From Psychrobacillus sp. FSL K6-4046 (GTDB taxonomy: Bacteria > Bacillota > Bacilli > Bacillales_A > Planococcaceae), in the NCBI RefSeq assembly GCF_038624605.1, contig NZ_CP152020.1, positions 2,225,312 to 2,289,311 of the forward strand: a stretch of 64,000 nucleotides of DNA, written 5' to 3'. Each line of letters starts with the position of its first letter. Within the stretch, counting starts at the first letter, position 1. The position numbers and the translations under genes were made by a program. Positions 15,595-24,557 of this stretch are shown here, piece after piece. Below the pieces are notes generated by a model, which saw only the letters and a list, made by a program, of their open reading frames with translations, did not search any database and had not been told where the DNA came from.

Positions 15595-17220
15595 TTATTT
15601 CCATTCTCTTTCTGTGTAACCCTTTGCCTTAATTCCTTCGTTCGTTTCCTTAATAATTTGTTCTCCTCCACGTTTCATGTATTCCTCAACCAAGCTATCC
15701 CATTCAGAGATTGGTCTTTGGCCAGCAATCATTTTTGCTTGCTCGTTCATGATGAATTGTGTTAAATCAGTGCCTTTCTCCTGATTTGTTGGAGACATTA
15801 CTCCGTATGAAGGATCTACATAAAGCTTGTTAGATTCAAACATTTCCTGAAGAGATTGAACCATTTCCTTCATTTCTGGCATTTTGTAATCATCTGCATA
15901 TGTGATATTTGCATCTTCTGGTACTTGCTCACGATTGTCTAAGAAGTAAGTCGAAGGTGAAAGTCCATCAGATGAGAAGTTTGGCAATTGAACTGCCTGC
16001 CCATTTTCCATGTTATACCCTTTTCCTTCTCCACCTAAATAGAAATCAAAATCAGCGTTATCCGGATTTTTTGTATCCCTTGGGTAATATGTTTTACCAA
16101 AGTCAACCATTTCTAAAGCACGGAAAATCTTACCTTCGTCTCCAGCCATGTTAGCATTTAAAGCTAAAATACCTGAATAACCAGATCCAATAGTGAAGCC
16201 CTTGGATTTATCTGGAGCCTCAAAAGGAGGTATTGCTATTAAATGTGCATCTGGATTTGCTGCTAAAAGACCTTCGAAATAGGCTTCAGACATACCTGAA
16301 ACTCCCCCAACAAAGATTCCAGCTTTTCCAGAGTAAAACTCCGTGTTCGTGCTAGCCCAATCAAGAACTGCAAAATCCTTCGTCATCGCTCCTTCTTTAT
16401 AAAGGTTAGCAAAAAATTGGATCAAGTCTTTTCTACCGTCAGAAATAATTCCTGGGATGTAATTTCCTTCTTTATCTTGGTGATACCAAGCGTTAAAGTC
16501 CCAGTAAGTTCCCATATTAAAGTTCGGGTTAATATTTTCACCAATTGCAACGCCGTAAGTATCATCTTTTCCATTACCATCTGGATCTTCCTTCGTAAAA
16601 GCTATCGCTACCTTCTCCAGTTCCTCATAAGAAGTAGGAACTTCTAAACCAAGCTTATCTAACCAATCCTTACGAATAACTGGTGTTACAGGGTACGGTT
16701 GAGAGTAACGTGGAATACCATAGATCTTCCCGTTCACTTTAAAAGAGTTGTAAACGTATTCTGGGATTTTCCCTAGTGTGTCATAATGCTTAAGATAATC
16801 ATCTAAAGGCAGGAATGCTCCCTGTTCTGCCCATTGATAAAAACGAGTGTCTGTTCCTGGAAATCCGATTAGGTCTGGCATAGATCCAGAAGCAACTATA
16901 GCAGACGACTTTTCAATATAGTCTCCCTGAGGAATAATTTCCGGCTTATAGTCCACGTTAAAGCGTTCATTTATCATATCAAGACCCGGGCTTTTCAGTG
17001 GTGGTGGATCACCGAAACGAAATGTCATTCCCGTAATCGTGTACTTTTCTGTATGATCAAACGGATCTACTGCCGGTTCCTCTTTGTTTGGTTCTGCACT
17101 ATTTGTCTCTTTTTCCGGCTCTTTCGCTGGTTCAGTTTGGGCATTTTCATCGGTACAAGCTACTAAAATTAGACCAATGATAAGAATTAGAAAACCATAA
17201 AACCACTGCTTACTTCTCAC
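15595..17220 (-). CDS. ABC transporter solute-binding lipoprotein (LplA/YtcQ-like)
   Basis: A 541-residue extracellular binding protein. The signal peptide ends in a good lipobox (LILVAC, Cys near residue 20), followed by an Asn/Glu/Pro-rich linker and a type-2 periplasmic binding fold (GVAIGENINP, VGGVSGMSEAY). This size class accompanies LplB/LplC-type permeases importing oligosaccharides. GTG 17220 after GGAGGGG is preferred to an upstream frame start that would precede the signal peptide with about 24 polar residues. It is the last gene of the cluster, after two permeases. The sugar is unknown. Confidence 0.88.
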   Translation of the reverse strand: MRSKQWFYGFLILIIGLILVACTDENAQTEPAKEPEKETNSAEPNKEEPAVDPFDHTEKYTITGMTFRFGDPPPLKSPGLDMINERFNVDYKPEIIPQGDYIEKSSAIVASGSMPDLIGFPGTDTRFYQWAEQGAFLPLDDYLKHYDTLGKIPEYVYNSFKVNGKIYGIPRYSQPYPVTPVIRKDWLDKLGLEVPTSYEELEKVAIAFTKEDPDGNGKDDTYGVAIGENINPNFNMGTYWDFNAWYHQDKEGNYIPGIISDGRKDLIQFFANLYKEGAMTKDFAVLDWASTNTEFYSGKAGIFVGGVSGMSEAYFEGLLAANPDAHLIAIPPFEAPDKSKGFTIGSGYSGILALNANMAGDEGKIFRALEMVDFGKTYYPRDTKNPDNADFDFYLGGEGKGYNMENGQAVQLPNFSSDGLSPSTYFLDNREQVPEDANITYADDYKMPEMKEMVQSLQEMFESNKLYVDPSYGVMSPTNQEKGTDLTQFIMNEQAKMIAGQRPISEWDSLVEEYMKRGGEQIIKETNEGIKAKGYTEREWK

Positions 17221-17285
17221 ATTAACCCCTCCATTACTATTTTGTCTGGTGTAAATAAATTCTCGATGTCCATTGCGATAGAAAG

Positions 17286-18158
17286 TCACCCCTTAACAGA
17301 TCCAAGCATCACTCCTTTAGCAAAGTGTTTTTGTAAGAATGGATAGACGATTAAAATCGGTAAAGTAGCTAACAATATAGCAGCCATCTGAACGGTTTCA
17401 GGAGGTGGAAGATTTTCCAGCATTGCTGCATGCCCCCCTAGTGCCGCATTAGGCTCATTGACTATTACAATTTGCCTTAAAATTACTTGAATCGGCCATT
17501 TTGCAGGATCATTTAAATATAGAACCCCTGAGAAATAACTGTTCCAATGACCTACTGCGTAAAATAAACCGAATGCTGCCAAGGCTGGCTTCGACAAAGG
17601 TAAAATAATGCGAGTAAATATTTGGATATCGTTTGCACCGTCTATTAATGCCGCCTCTGTCAGTTCCTCTGGAATTCCTTTAAAAAACTGTGTAATAATG
17701 ATCAGATTAAATGGACTAATCGCCACAGGAATTATAAGAGCCCATAAGGAATTTAATAATCCTGTTTCCTTTACAATAATATAGGTAGGGATCATCCCTG
17801 CTGAAAATAGCATCGTAAACAATACTAGAAAAAGAATTGTTCGTTGCCCTAAAATATTTCTAGTTAGCGAGTAAGCCATCGTCGTAGTAAAAAATAGATT
17901 TACTAATGTTCCAACGACAGTAATATAGACCGTTACGAACAACGAACGAATAAATTGATCAGAGCCTAATATATACGTATAAGCATCAGTCACCCATTCC
18001 TTTGGCCATAACAAGAAATCACTATTTAATACATCACTAACACTAGAAAACGAAACCGAGAAAATATATAGAAAAGGAAAAAGCATGGCTGCTGCTATAA
18101 TCAAGAGAACTGTACCATTGAAAAAATCCATTACTTTTTCCCCAGAAGACCTAAACAT
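17286..18158 (-). CDS. ABC sugar permease, LplC/YtcP-like
   Basis: A 290-residue inner-membrane permease with six predicted helices. The EAA loop is visible near residues 186-205 (EAALIDGANDIQIFTRIILP), the docking site for an ABC ATPase. It pairs with the LplB-like permease immediately upstream. No ATPase gene is nearby, which fits the lpl/yte class served by a shared ATPase such as MsmX (established for B. subtilis carbohydrate importers; inferred here). ATG 18158 has GAAGGGGG seven bases upstream. Confidence 0.9.
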   Translation of the reverse strand: MFRSSGEKVMDFFNGTVLLIIAAAMLFPFLYIFSVSFSSVSDVLNSDFLLWPKEWVTDAYTYILGSDQFIRSLFVTVYITVVGTLVNLFFTTTMAYSLTRNILGQRTILFLVLFTMLFSAGMIPTYIIVKETGLLNSLWALIIPVAISPFNLIIITQFFKGIPEELTEAALIDGANDIQIFTRIILPLSKPALAAFGLFYAVGHWNSYFSGVLYLNDPAKWPIQVILRQIVIVNEPNAALGGHAAMLENLPPPETVQMAAILLATLPILIVYPFLQKHFAKGVMLGSVKG

Positions 18159-18230
18159 GAACATACCCCCTTCCAGACGAGAGTCTCCCATAAAGACATG
18201 TCATCTTGAATCTTTCAATCTTTCATATGG

Positions 18231-19214
18231 TCAATATAGACCTTCCTCACCAAATCGTTTAGCAAGCCTATTTGCAAGAACCACTAAAATCAAGCCAATT
18301 ATTCCTTTAAATAGACCAACAGCGGTTGCAAAACTAAAATTCGCCTGCTGTATTCCTTTAAAATAAACATACGTATCGAGAACATTACCCGATTCCATAT
18401 TAAAAGGATTTAGCATTAGAAAGATTTGTTCAAAACCACTATCCATCACGTTTCCTAAACGAAGGATTAATAAAATAACAATCGTACTTTTTAATGCAGG
18501 CAATGTTATATGCCAAATTTGTCTCATGCGACTCGCACCATCCATGACAGCTGCCTCATATAGATGAGGGCTGATGCCGGATAAGGCAGCTAGAAACAAT
18601 ATAGTACCCCATCCAGACTCCTTCCAGATGACCTGCAATACAACAATCGGTTTAAACAGTGCCGGATCCGTTAGAAAAGGTATAGGATTCATATCTAGAA
18701 AAGATCCAAGAAAGTTATTTATTAAACCTTCACTTCGTAGAAAGATAACAGTTATTCCAACTACCACAACCCAAGAAAGAAAGTGAGGCATATATACAAC
18801 AGACTGCAGAAATCGTTTATACATTTGGTTTCTTAACTCATTCAGCATAAGTGCTAAAATAATGGAAATAGGAAATGCAAAAATAATTTGTAACATGGAA
18901 ATCTGAAGTGTATTCCAAATTACTTGTATAACCTCCGAGTCTTCAAAAATGGATTGAAAATGTTTTAATCCAACCCAAGGGCTCTTAAGAAATCCTTGGA
19001 ATGGACTATAATCTTTAAATGCTAACAATAATCCAATCATCGGAATATATCGATAGATTAAAAAGTAAAGGGCACCTGGCAAAAGAAGTAGCAATAGATA
19101 CCGATCCCGCCACAGTTTTTGCTTAATAGAATTTTTATTTGGGGGCTTTGGTTTTTCCTTGACGTGAGCTAATGTCGGAACAACTGTCTCAGCGTCTTTA
19201 TTTTGAGTAACAAT
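18231..19214 (-). CDS. ABC sugar permease, LplB/YteP-like, with apparent ATT start
   Basis: A permease of the LplB type with EAA loop EAAVMDGASRMRQIWHITLP. The family starts with a basic stretch and WRDRYLLLLLPG before helix 1. That stretch is encoded here but lies upstream of the first usual start in frame (TTG 19094), which would begin inside helix 1. The frame is open to a TAA just before codons GTT ATT GTT. The ATT at 19214 sits nine bases after AAGGAAAGGGG, so the likely product of about 327 residues starts at ATT. An alternative is a sequencing or assembly error at the start. Confidence 0.82.
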   Translation of the reverse strand: MVTQNKDAETVVPTLAHVKEKPKPPNKNSIKQKLWRDRYLLLLLLPGALYFLIYRYIPMIGLLLAFKDYSPFQGFLKSPWVGLKHFQSIFEDSEVIQVIWNTLQISMLQIIFAFPISIILALMLNELRNQMYKRFLQSVVYMPHFLSWVVVVGITVIFLRSEGLINNFLGSFLDMNPIPFLTDPALFKPIVVLQVIWKESGWGTILFLAALSGISPHLYEAAVMDGASRMRQIWHITLPALKSTIVILLILRLGNVMDSGFEQIFLMLNPFNMESGNVLDTYVYFKGIQQANFSFATAVGLFKGIIGLILVVLANRLAKRFGEEGLY

Positions 19215-19252
19215 AACTTATTTCCCCTTTCCTTGAAGCTTTTTGCCAATTT

Positions 19253-19285
19253 ATTTACCTGTATAATACCTGTATTTATATTACC
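19253..19285. promoter_or_regulatory. Candidate operator repeats upstream of the permease operon
   Basis: TACCTGTAT occurs at 19256-19264 and again at 19267-19275, eleven bases apart, about one helical turn. A degenerate third TATTACC follows. The same TACCTGT word is in an inverted repeat in front of the deacetylase-like gene at 27508, suggesting one regulator for both ends of the cluster. Confidence 0.5.
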
Positions 19286-19332
19286 AATTTTAGTTTAATT
19301 TTTACATTTATTCAATATTTTTCTAAAATTAT

Positions 19333-19974
19333 TTATTTCTTATATTCAATGGGCTCTTGCTGTTTTGATTCAATAATTTTAAACAGTTTATTGGATAGAA
19401 ATATTAAAGTAACGCCTATTAAACTTCCGCTATAAAAAGGTATGAGTCCAGGAATTTTCATGACTAAATAATAGGGGAAATAAAAACCTAAAACCATGAA
19501 CACCGCAAACAAAGGATGGGCCAAAACGATATAAATACAATCCTTAAAATACTGGGAAAGCTTCATCTGATAACCGACATAAAGTGGAAAAGCATACAAT
19601 AAAGCGATCAAATAAATTACACCTAATATAAAGAAGAAAAATGATGCTATTAAGGCTGCTATATTTGGCAGGCTACGAAAAAACTGCAAATCTACGAAAA
19701 GAATAACGCCTATAATCAGCCAAATATAACCATAGATATTAGATTTTAATAATTCTTTTCTATATATATCATTGAAGTAACGAAAGGTTTTTATATCCTC
19801 TTCACCATAGCTCCATTTGCGTATAACCGATAGCATAGCAACTGTAGCTGGGAAAAAACCTACAACGCCTAGACCTAAGATGATTCCGCCTAACCAAAGG
19901 ATATTTATATAGGCAAGCCGCATTCCCCAGTCCATATATCGATATAGCGTTCCTCTCCAGCCTGTCAGCTCCAT
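19333..19974 (-). CDS. DUF624 / YesL-like membrane protein
   Basis: A 213-residue protein with about five membrane helices and the DUF624 opening (YRYMDWGMRLAYINILWLG). YesL-type proteins are encoded with LplABC/YesOPQ-class sugar importers in Bacillus and Paenibacillus, and their precise role is unknown. GAGGTG precedes ATG 19974 with six-base spacing; a GTG nine bases earlier overlaps that site. It lies between the fusion regulator and the permeases. Confidence 0.85.
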   Translation of the reverse strand: MELTGWRGTLYRYMDWGMRLAYINILWLGGIILGLGVVGFFPATVAMLSVIRKWSYGEEDIKTFRYFNDIYRKELLKSNIYGYIWLIIGVILFVDLQFFRSLPNIAALIASFFFFILGVIYLIALLYAFPLYVGYQMKLSQYFKDCIYIVLAHPLFAVFMVLGFYFPYYLVMKIPGLIPFYSGSLIGVTLIFLSNKLFKIIESKQQEPIEYKK

Positions 19975-20188
19975 ACCATTCACCTCTTGTTTATCTAACC
20001 TTTTAAAGATTCAATCTTCTCCATCTAAAATCTTCAACAATCTCTTATTTATTTCTTATTACTTTATGAATTCAATTAGAGAATCATACTTTTATACAAT
20101 AGAATTCATATTCTCAGGCTAGTGGCTTAGAATTTCAATTCATCTCTTATACCAATAAATGATTATTTACCTTTAAAACTACTTAATC

Positions 20189-21595
20189 TTATTCTAAAAG
20201 CTGTTGTATTCTTTGGCATGTTTCCTCTGGTTTCTCCATATTTGCCCATAAAAAATGCATTTCTCGTTCAATTAACTCAAATTCTTCAATCGTTAGGTGT
20301 AAATCCTTGATCGTTTTAGCGACTGGCATCGTTTCAATAAAGGCATTGTAATGCTCTGGATGAATATCAGGCTGGAGGAGTCTATTGTCTTCTGCAACCT
20401 TTCGCAGCATTGGAATCGTACTTCCATTTTTCTTTATCAATATTTGCGCCTCTTCACTAACCATAAAATCGATCAGTGCATGTGCGGCTGGCTTATTTGG
20501 ACTATCTACATGGACACCAAGTGCCCCTCCAAGTAAAAGTGTGCCTGCATCTTTATTTTTAGGCGGTGGAATTACATCCCATTGTATCTTATGGTCTCTG
20601 AATTCATTCATAAAATAATAGGTAGTTAAGATCATCGCTGCCCCTTCTCGCATAAACAGGTTCTCAGCGAGGTCGTTGCTACCATGTGAAAAAATAGGGG
20701 ATACCTGATGTTTGTACATTAAATCAACACAAAACTCTAACGCTTCTATATTTTCCTTACTGTTCATCACCGGCTTAGTTCCTGTGGAATCCTTAAAGCT
20801 TCCTTTATTTTGTAATAGAAAAACTGGCCATCTGTTAGTCGAGGACGAAAAACAAAAACCATACTCATTCACTAAATTATCCTCATTTAGATCATTTGTT
20901 GTTTTTCGGGACACCTCTAACAGATCATTCCAATCTTTTATATGAAAATCGTTTAGAACGCCTGCTTTTTCAAATATCCGTTTGTTGTAGCAAATCATTA
21001 CTGGCGAGAAAACAAACGGAGTTACATGCATTTTGTTTTCCGTTGAAAACATTTGAAAAACTTGGTGATAACTATCCTTCATCGGATCTATATGCGCTGG
21101 TAAATAGGGTTCTATAAGATCTAAGTGATCCTTCTCCATCAGCTGTCTATAATGATAGTCTGAAACTATAAAAACGTCCGGGCCAGAACCGTGTTTAAAT
21201 GACTGCATAAGGTTATAAACGTACTGATCATTTGGTAAAATTTCAAGATTTATCTTAATATAAGGATTCAATTGTTCAAATCTCTGAATGATTAGATTAA
21301 TAATCTCAATCTCATAGGAGTTAGAAAACCAACCGAGCGTTAAAGTTTGCTTTTGTGTGTCATCAGGTAAGGTTACCCGGTTTCCCTTTCCTGCTATTTT
21401 TTCTATAAGCCCTTCTTCCACTAGCTCTGCTAACGCTTTTCTTATGGAAACTCGACTAAGCGCATATTCTTTACTTAATGTATTTTCTGGCAATATAAAT
21501 TCCCCAGGTTTAATCTTCCCTGTAATAATCTCTTGTTTTACCTCATGGATAAACTTGTTATAACGACTTTCAAAGTCACTTTGTCGTTTTATCAA
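20189..21595 (-). CDS. GntR DNA-binding domain fused to a solute-binding-protein domain
   Basis: A 468-residue protein. Residues ~10-76 are a GntR-type winged helix (LSKEYALSRVSIRKALAELVEEGL, then a KGNRV wing). Residues ~84-460 resemble an extracellular sugar-binding protein (ABC family 1: PDVFIVSDYHYRQLMEKD, GALGVHVDSPNKPAAHALIDF, MVSEEAQ). There is no signal peptide or membrane segment, so the binding domain is cytoplasmic and most likely senses an imported ligand directly. The best inferred targets are the TACCTGT sites at 19256 and 27508. TTG 21595 follows GGGGAG. Related fusions exist in Gram-positives but are uncommon relative to UTRA or FadR-type effector domains. Confidence 0.85.
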   Translation of the reverse strand: MIKRQSDFESRYNKFIHEVKQEIITGKIKPGEFILPENTLSKEYALSRVSIRKALAELVEEGLIEKIAGKGNRVTLPDDTQKQTLTLGWFSNSYEIEIINLIIQRFEQLNPYIKINLEILPNDQYVYNLMQSFKHGSGPDVFIVSDYHYRQLMEKDHLDLIEPYLPAHIDPMKDSYHQVFQMFSTENKMHVTPFVFSPVMICYNKRIFEKAGVLNDFHIKDWNDLLEVSRKTTNDLNEDNLVNEYGFCFSSSTNRWPVFLLQNKGSFKDSTGTKPVMNSKENIEALEFCVDLMYKHQVSPIFSHGSNDLAENLFMREGAAMILTTYYFMNEFRDHKIQWDVIPPPKNKDAGTLLLGGALGVHVDSPNKPAAHALIDFMVSEEAQILIKKNGSTIPMLRKVAEDNRLLQPDIHPEHYNAFIETMPVAKTIKDLHLTIEEFELIEREMHFLWANMEKPEETCQRIQQLLE

Positions 21596-21671
21596 TGCTT
21601 ACAACTCCCCTGCCAAAATTGGCGCTATATAAAGATATGAATCAATCATAACATGTGCAAGGTTGGTAGTT

Positions 21672-22733
21672 TTATTTCATTAACCATTTATCTAAAAATA
21701 AGTAAGCTGCTTGTCTAATTTCATAGGGGAAGTCATGACCCGAGTTCCCTATTAACGTTTGGATTTTTTCTGTACAATCCATCCACTTATACAATGAATT
21801 TAGTTCAAAAAGTCCTTCAGCAGCTGGTTTCCAATGCGGGAAAATAGAATCATTTTGCCCCATCCATAGAAAAAAAGGTGTAGGTGCCACTAATGCAGCT
21901 ATTTCAGTAAATTCAAAAGGAACCTTATCATCATTTATGTAGTTACTTAACTGGGGGATATGACTAAACCAATCTCGTTTTCCCCAACGATGTAACTCCG
22001 GATCTCCTGCAAATGTTGAAAATCCACAACTACATACTACTGCCTTTATTCTACGGTCTACGCCAGCTAAAAAGTAACCGTTGTAGCCTCCAAGTGAGTG
22101 TCCGATCACCCCTATTTTATCGCTATCTACACAACTTAAACTCTCTAATAGACTAATTCCTTGCTGATGATCCACAATCATTTTGGCTACTGCAGACCAG
22201 TTCGGATGTGCGGCGTCAAAGCTTGCTGTCTGAAAAGGCTTTTCGTCCTGTCGCACCCGTTCTCCAGCTGTTATCGTATCCGGGGCAAGTACTACATAGC
22301 CTCTCTTAGCAAGCTCAAGTCCATATTGTCTGTTTTGCCGTCCCTCTGTTGTACTTACATCATCCTTCCCGTTGTCGCTCGTTGGATGAAGCGCAATAAC
22401 GGAGGGATATTGTTTGTGACTAGAGTTCAAAACCTCTATGGCGTCATCTTTAGTAGAAACCTTTTTGCTGTTACATCCTTTCGGTATTAGCAGGTTTGCT
22501 GGAACCATATCGTCGAAAACAGTGTCGTACCTTATCTTTATTAAATAGTAATCTTCATACGATTTCCAAGAGATTATATCAAAATGTGTCTGTACTAAAG
22601 GTGGGACCCCACCAATACATTGTAACCAAATTTTTTCGATTGCATCTCTTTTGTTCTCCCAATCTCTTTTACGTTCCATTAATCGCAAAAGAGAAGGCGC
22701 ACCCTGTTGATGTAAAGTGGACAATGCATACAT
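21672..22733 (-). CDS. Alpha/beta hydrolase, acetyl-xylan-esterase/dienelactone-hydrolase-like
   Basis: A 353-residue alpha/beta hydrolase without signal peptide. The nucleophile elbow is GHSLGG at Ser213. A candidate Asp is in LWMGQNDSIFP near residue 293 and a candidate His in GNSGHDFPYE near 336. The N-terminal helical part (RDAIEKIWLQCIGGVPP) resembles large esterase-like proteins next to carbohydrate genes. It may remove an acyl group from an imported saccharide; this is inference. It lies 12 bases after the propeller gene. Confidence 0.75.
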   Translation of the reverse strand: MYALSTLHQQGAPSLLRLMERKRDWENKRDAIEKIWLQCIGGVPPLVQTHFDIISWKSYEDYYLIKIRYDTVFDDMVPANLLIPKGCNSKKVSTKDDAIEVLNSSHKQYPSVIALHPTSDNGKDDVSTTEGRQNRQYGLELAKRGYVVLAPDTITAGERVRQDEKPFQTASFDAAHPNWSAVAKMIVDHQQGISLLESLSCVDSDKIGVIGHSLGGYNGYFLAGVDRRIKAVVCSCGFSTFAGDPELHRWGKRDWFSHIPQLSNYINDDKVPFEFTEIAALVAPTPFFLWMGQNDSIFPHWKPAAEGLFELNSLYKWMDCTEKIQTLIGNSGHDFPYEIRQAAYLFLDKWLMK

Positions 22734-22745
22734 TTCTTCACCCCA

Positions 22746-24545
22746 TCATTCTATACTTACACTATATAAATGACTGCCACTACCATAGTAAACTCTTCCA
22801 TTAAATAGAACAGTACCACTGCTCGCTTTAGCTTCTAACCCTTTCTTAAGTATTGGTTCGGGGCATGGTTGCTTAACATCAATCGCAATAAGTGCGTTTG
22901 ACATAAGACAGTAAAGCGTGTGATTAGGCTCGTCATAAACGAAGCCTGAACGAATCGGTTCCCCATAACTGGATAGATCTTTTCCGGAAAGAATAGAATT
23001 CATTTCAGTATCCCATATAAAGTACATTCCTAGCCCAGTAACACCATGCACCCGATTATACATATCTGTATAAATAGCAATAATTTCTCGTGTTCCATTA
23101 AAGGGTACGAAACTGCATTTTAGTTGCATGGTTGTTCGATCAAGCACATATAAGCGTGCATCCTGTTCTTTTGATACTGCTCCTCCAGGTGCCTCTACAC
23201 TTGTGCCCCCTATAATATCTCCGTTACTGAGCTCACTAAGACAAATAGTACTGTGAAAGGGTAATATATCTTCATTGCGTATTACGACCTGCTTTTCTGT
23301 ATCCATATTATAAATTGCCAAGGCACCACCAACTAGTCCATAGCCCGGAAACCCACCCCATATTACTTCTTTCGTTCCACTCAAGGCAAGGGCACAGCGA
23401 GGTCGATGAATCTGATCCTCTTCTAAAACTAAACGAGGAATAGAAGATTGCTGATCTAAATCGTAAACATATAGCTTTCCACCTGCGTATGCCACTCCCA
23501 CTAACAGATTTTCATGGGAAGCATAGGCACAAATATTTCCTCCCCCTCCCTTTTCTAGTGCTCCAAAATTTTGAAGAGAGTTTTTGGTTGGATCATACCG
23601 AAAAAATTGTAGAGGGTGCATGGACGTACCATAGATAAATCCGTCTGGAGCGAGAAAAAGACTTGAAAGTTCCGCTCCCTCCGAATGGTATATTAAATGA
23701 ATCGTTTTCTGTATCCCACTATCCTTATGACTAATTTGAACAAGCCCTTCAGATAAGCTGTAGTGCTCGATCTGATAATTTGATTCATTTGGAATGTGGA
23801 CTTTTTGAAATCCTGTTCCTACAAAACTAGAAGGTGCAACGTCCGCTGCTGGATTACATTCTCCCTGAGAAAACTTTAGCCACTGAGAGGCCGTTAACAC
23901 ATTCTTTAAGTCGGATGCCTCTATGTGTCCATAGACAGTACCATCGTTTCCAAGATATACATAGCCTGCTCCCTTCTGCCTTTGATGAGAGGAAAGCAAA
24001 CTCTTTTTCTGGCCAGTTATTAAATGGTAGGCTATTATATCTCTTTTCTCAGTTCCAATTCCCATATAAGCCCATCCGTGCGTATCAAGAGCTACTGTTC
24101 CTGGATATTTTTCCTCGGCATGCATAGAGCCGTAATCTACAACATGCTGCGATTTGCTATCATAGGAAAGCAAGTGACAGTGAGGGTATGTAGTGAAATA
24201 AATCATTCCCTCACTGTCCTCTGCAAAGCTAAAACCGACTATTTCCTCACCATTCTCTATTACTTGATAATCCACAAAGCACTCTTTGAAAGGGTCTAAC
24301 ACGAGCAGCATCTTACCTGCCCCCGTATAAAATAAGCCTCCACTATTAAATGAGGCAAAAGGGTATTCTTTATTTTCCAGTGGAAAGAAAACTTGCTTGC
24401 TTGTTCCTTTTTCTAAGTCGATTATTAACACAAAGCCCTTGGCCGCAATTACTAATTTACTCGCTTGTTCCTTCGTACATATAGCAGCTGTTCGCTCCTC
24501 CTCCGCGACAACCGGAGTTCCATGATCTATAAGTTTGTTATACAT
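22746..24545 (-). CDS. Cytoplasmic beta-propeller-like protein of unknown function
   Basis: A 599-residue protein with no signal peptide or membrane helix. Repeated short beta-rich units of the form G-x-x-Y-x-x-x-x-x-x-L/F-x-x-Y/D occur throughout (GMIYFTTYPHCHLLSYD, GFIYGTSMHPLQFFRYD, GKLYVYDLD, DARLYVLDR), as in propeller proteins of six to eight blades. Some cytoplasmic propellers in sugar clusters are lyases (for example oligogalacturonate lyases) or isomerases, but no catalytic motif was recognised, so no activity is assigned. It sits between the aminotransferase and the esterase in a tightly packed operon. Confidence 0.7.
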   Translation of the reverse strand: MYNKLIDHGTPVVAEEERTAAICTKEQASKLVIAAKGFVLIIDLEKGTSKQVFFPLENKEYPFASFNSGGLFYTGAGKMLLVLDPFKECFVDYQVIENGEEIVGFSFAEDSEGMIYFTTYPHCHLLSYDSKSQHVVDYGSMHAEEKYPGTVALDTHGWAYMGIGTEKRDIIAYHLITGQKKSLLSSHQRQKGAGYVYLGNDGTVYGHIEASDLKNVLTASQWLKFSQGECNPAADVAPSSFVGTGFQKVHIPNESNYQIEHYSLSEGLVQISHKDSGIQKTIHLIYHSEGAELSSLFLAPDGFIYGTSMHPLQFFRYDPTKNSLQNFGALEKGGGGNICAYASHENLLVGVAYAGGKLYVYDLDQQSSIPRLVLEEDQIHRPRCALALSGTKEVIWGGFPGYGLVGGALAIYNMDTEKQVVIRNEDILPFHSTICLSELSNGDIIGGTSVEAPGGAVSKEQDARLYVLDRTTMQLKCSFVPFNGTREIIAIYTDMYNRVHGVTGLGMYFIWDTEMNSILSGKDLSSYGEPIRSGFVYDEPNHTLYCLMSNALIAIDVKQPCPEPILKKGLEAKASSGTVLFNGRVYYGSGSHLYSVSIE

Positions 24546-24557
24546 ATAGGCTCTCCT

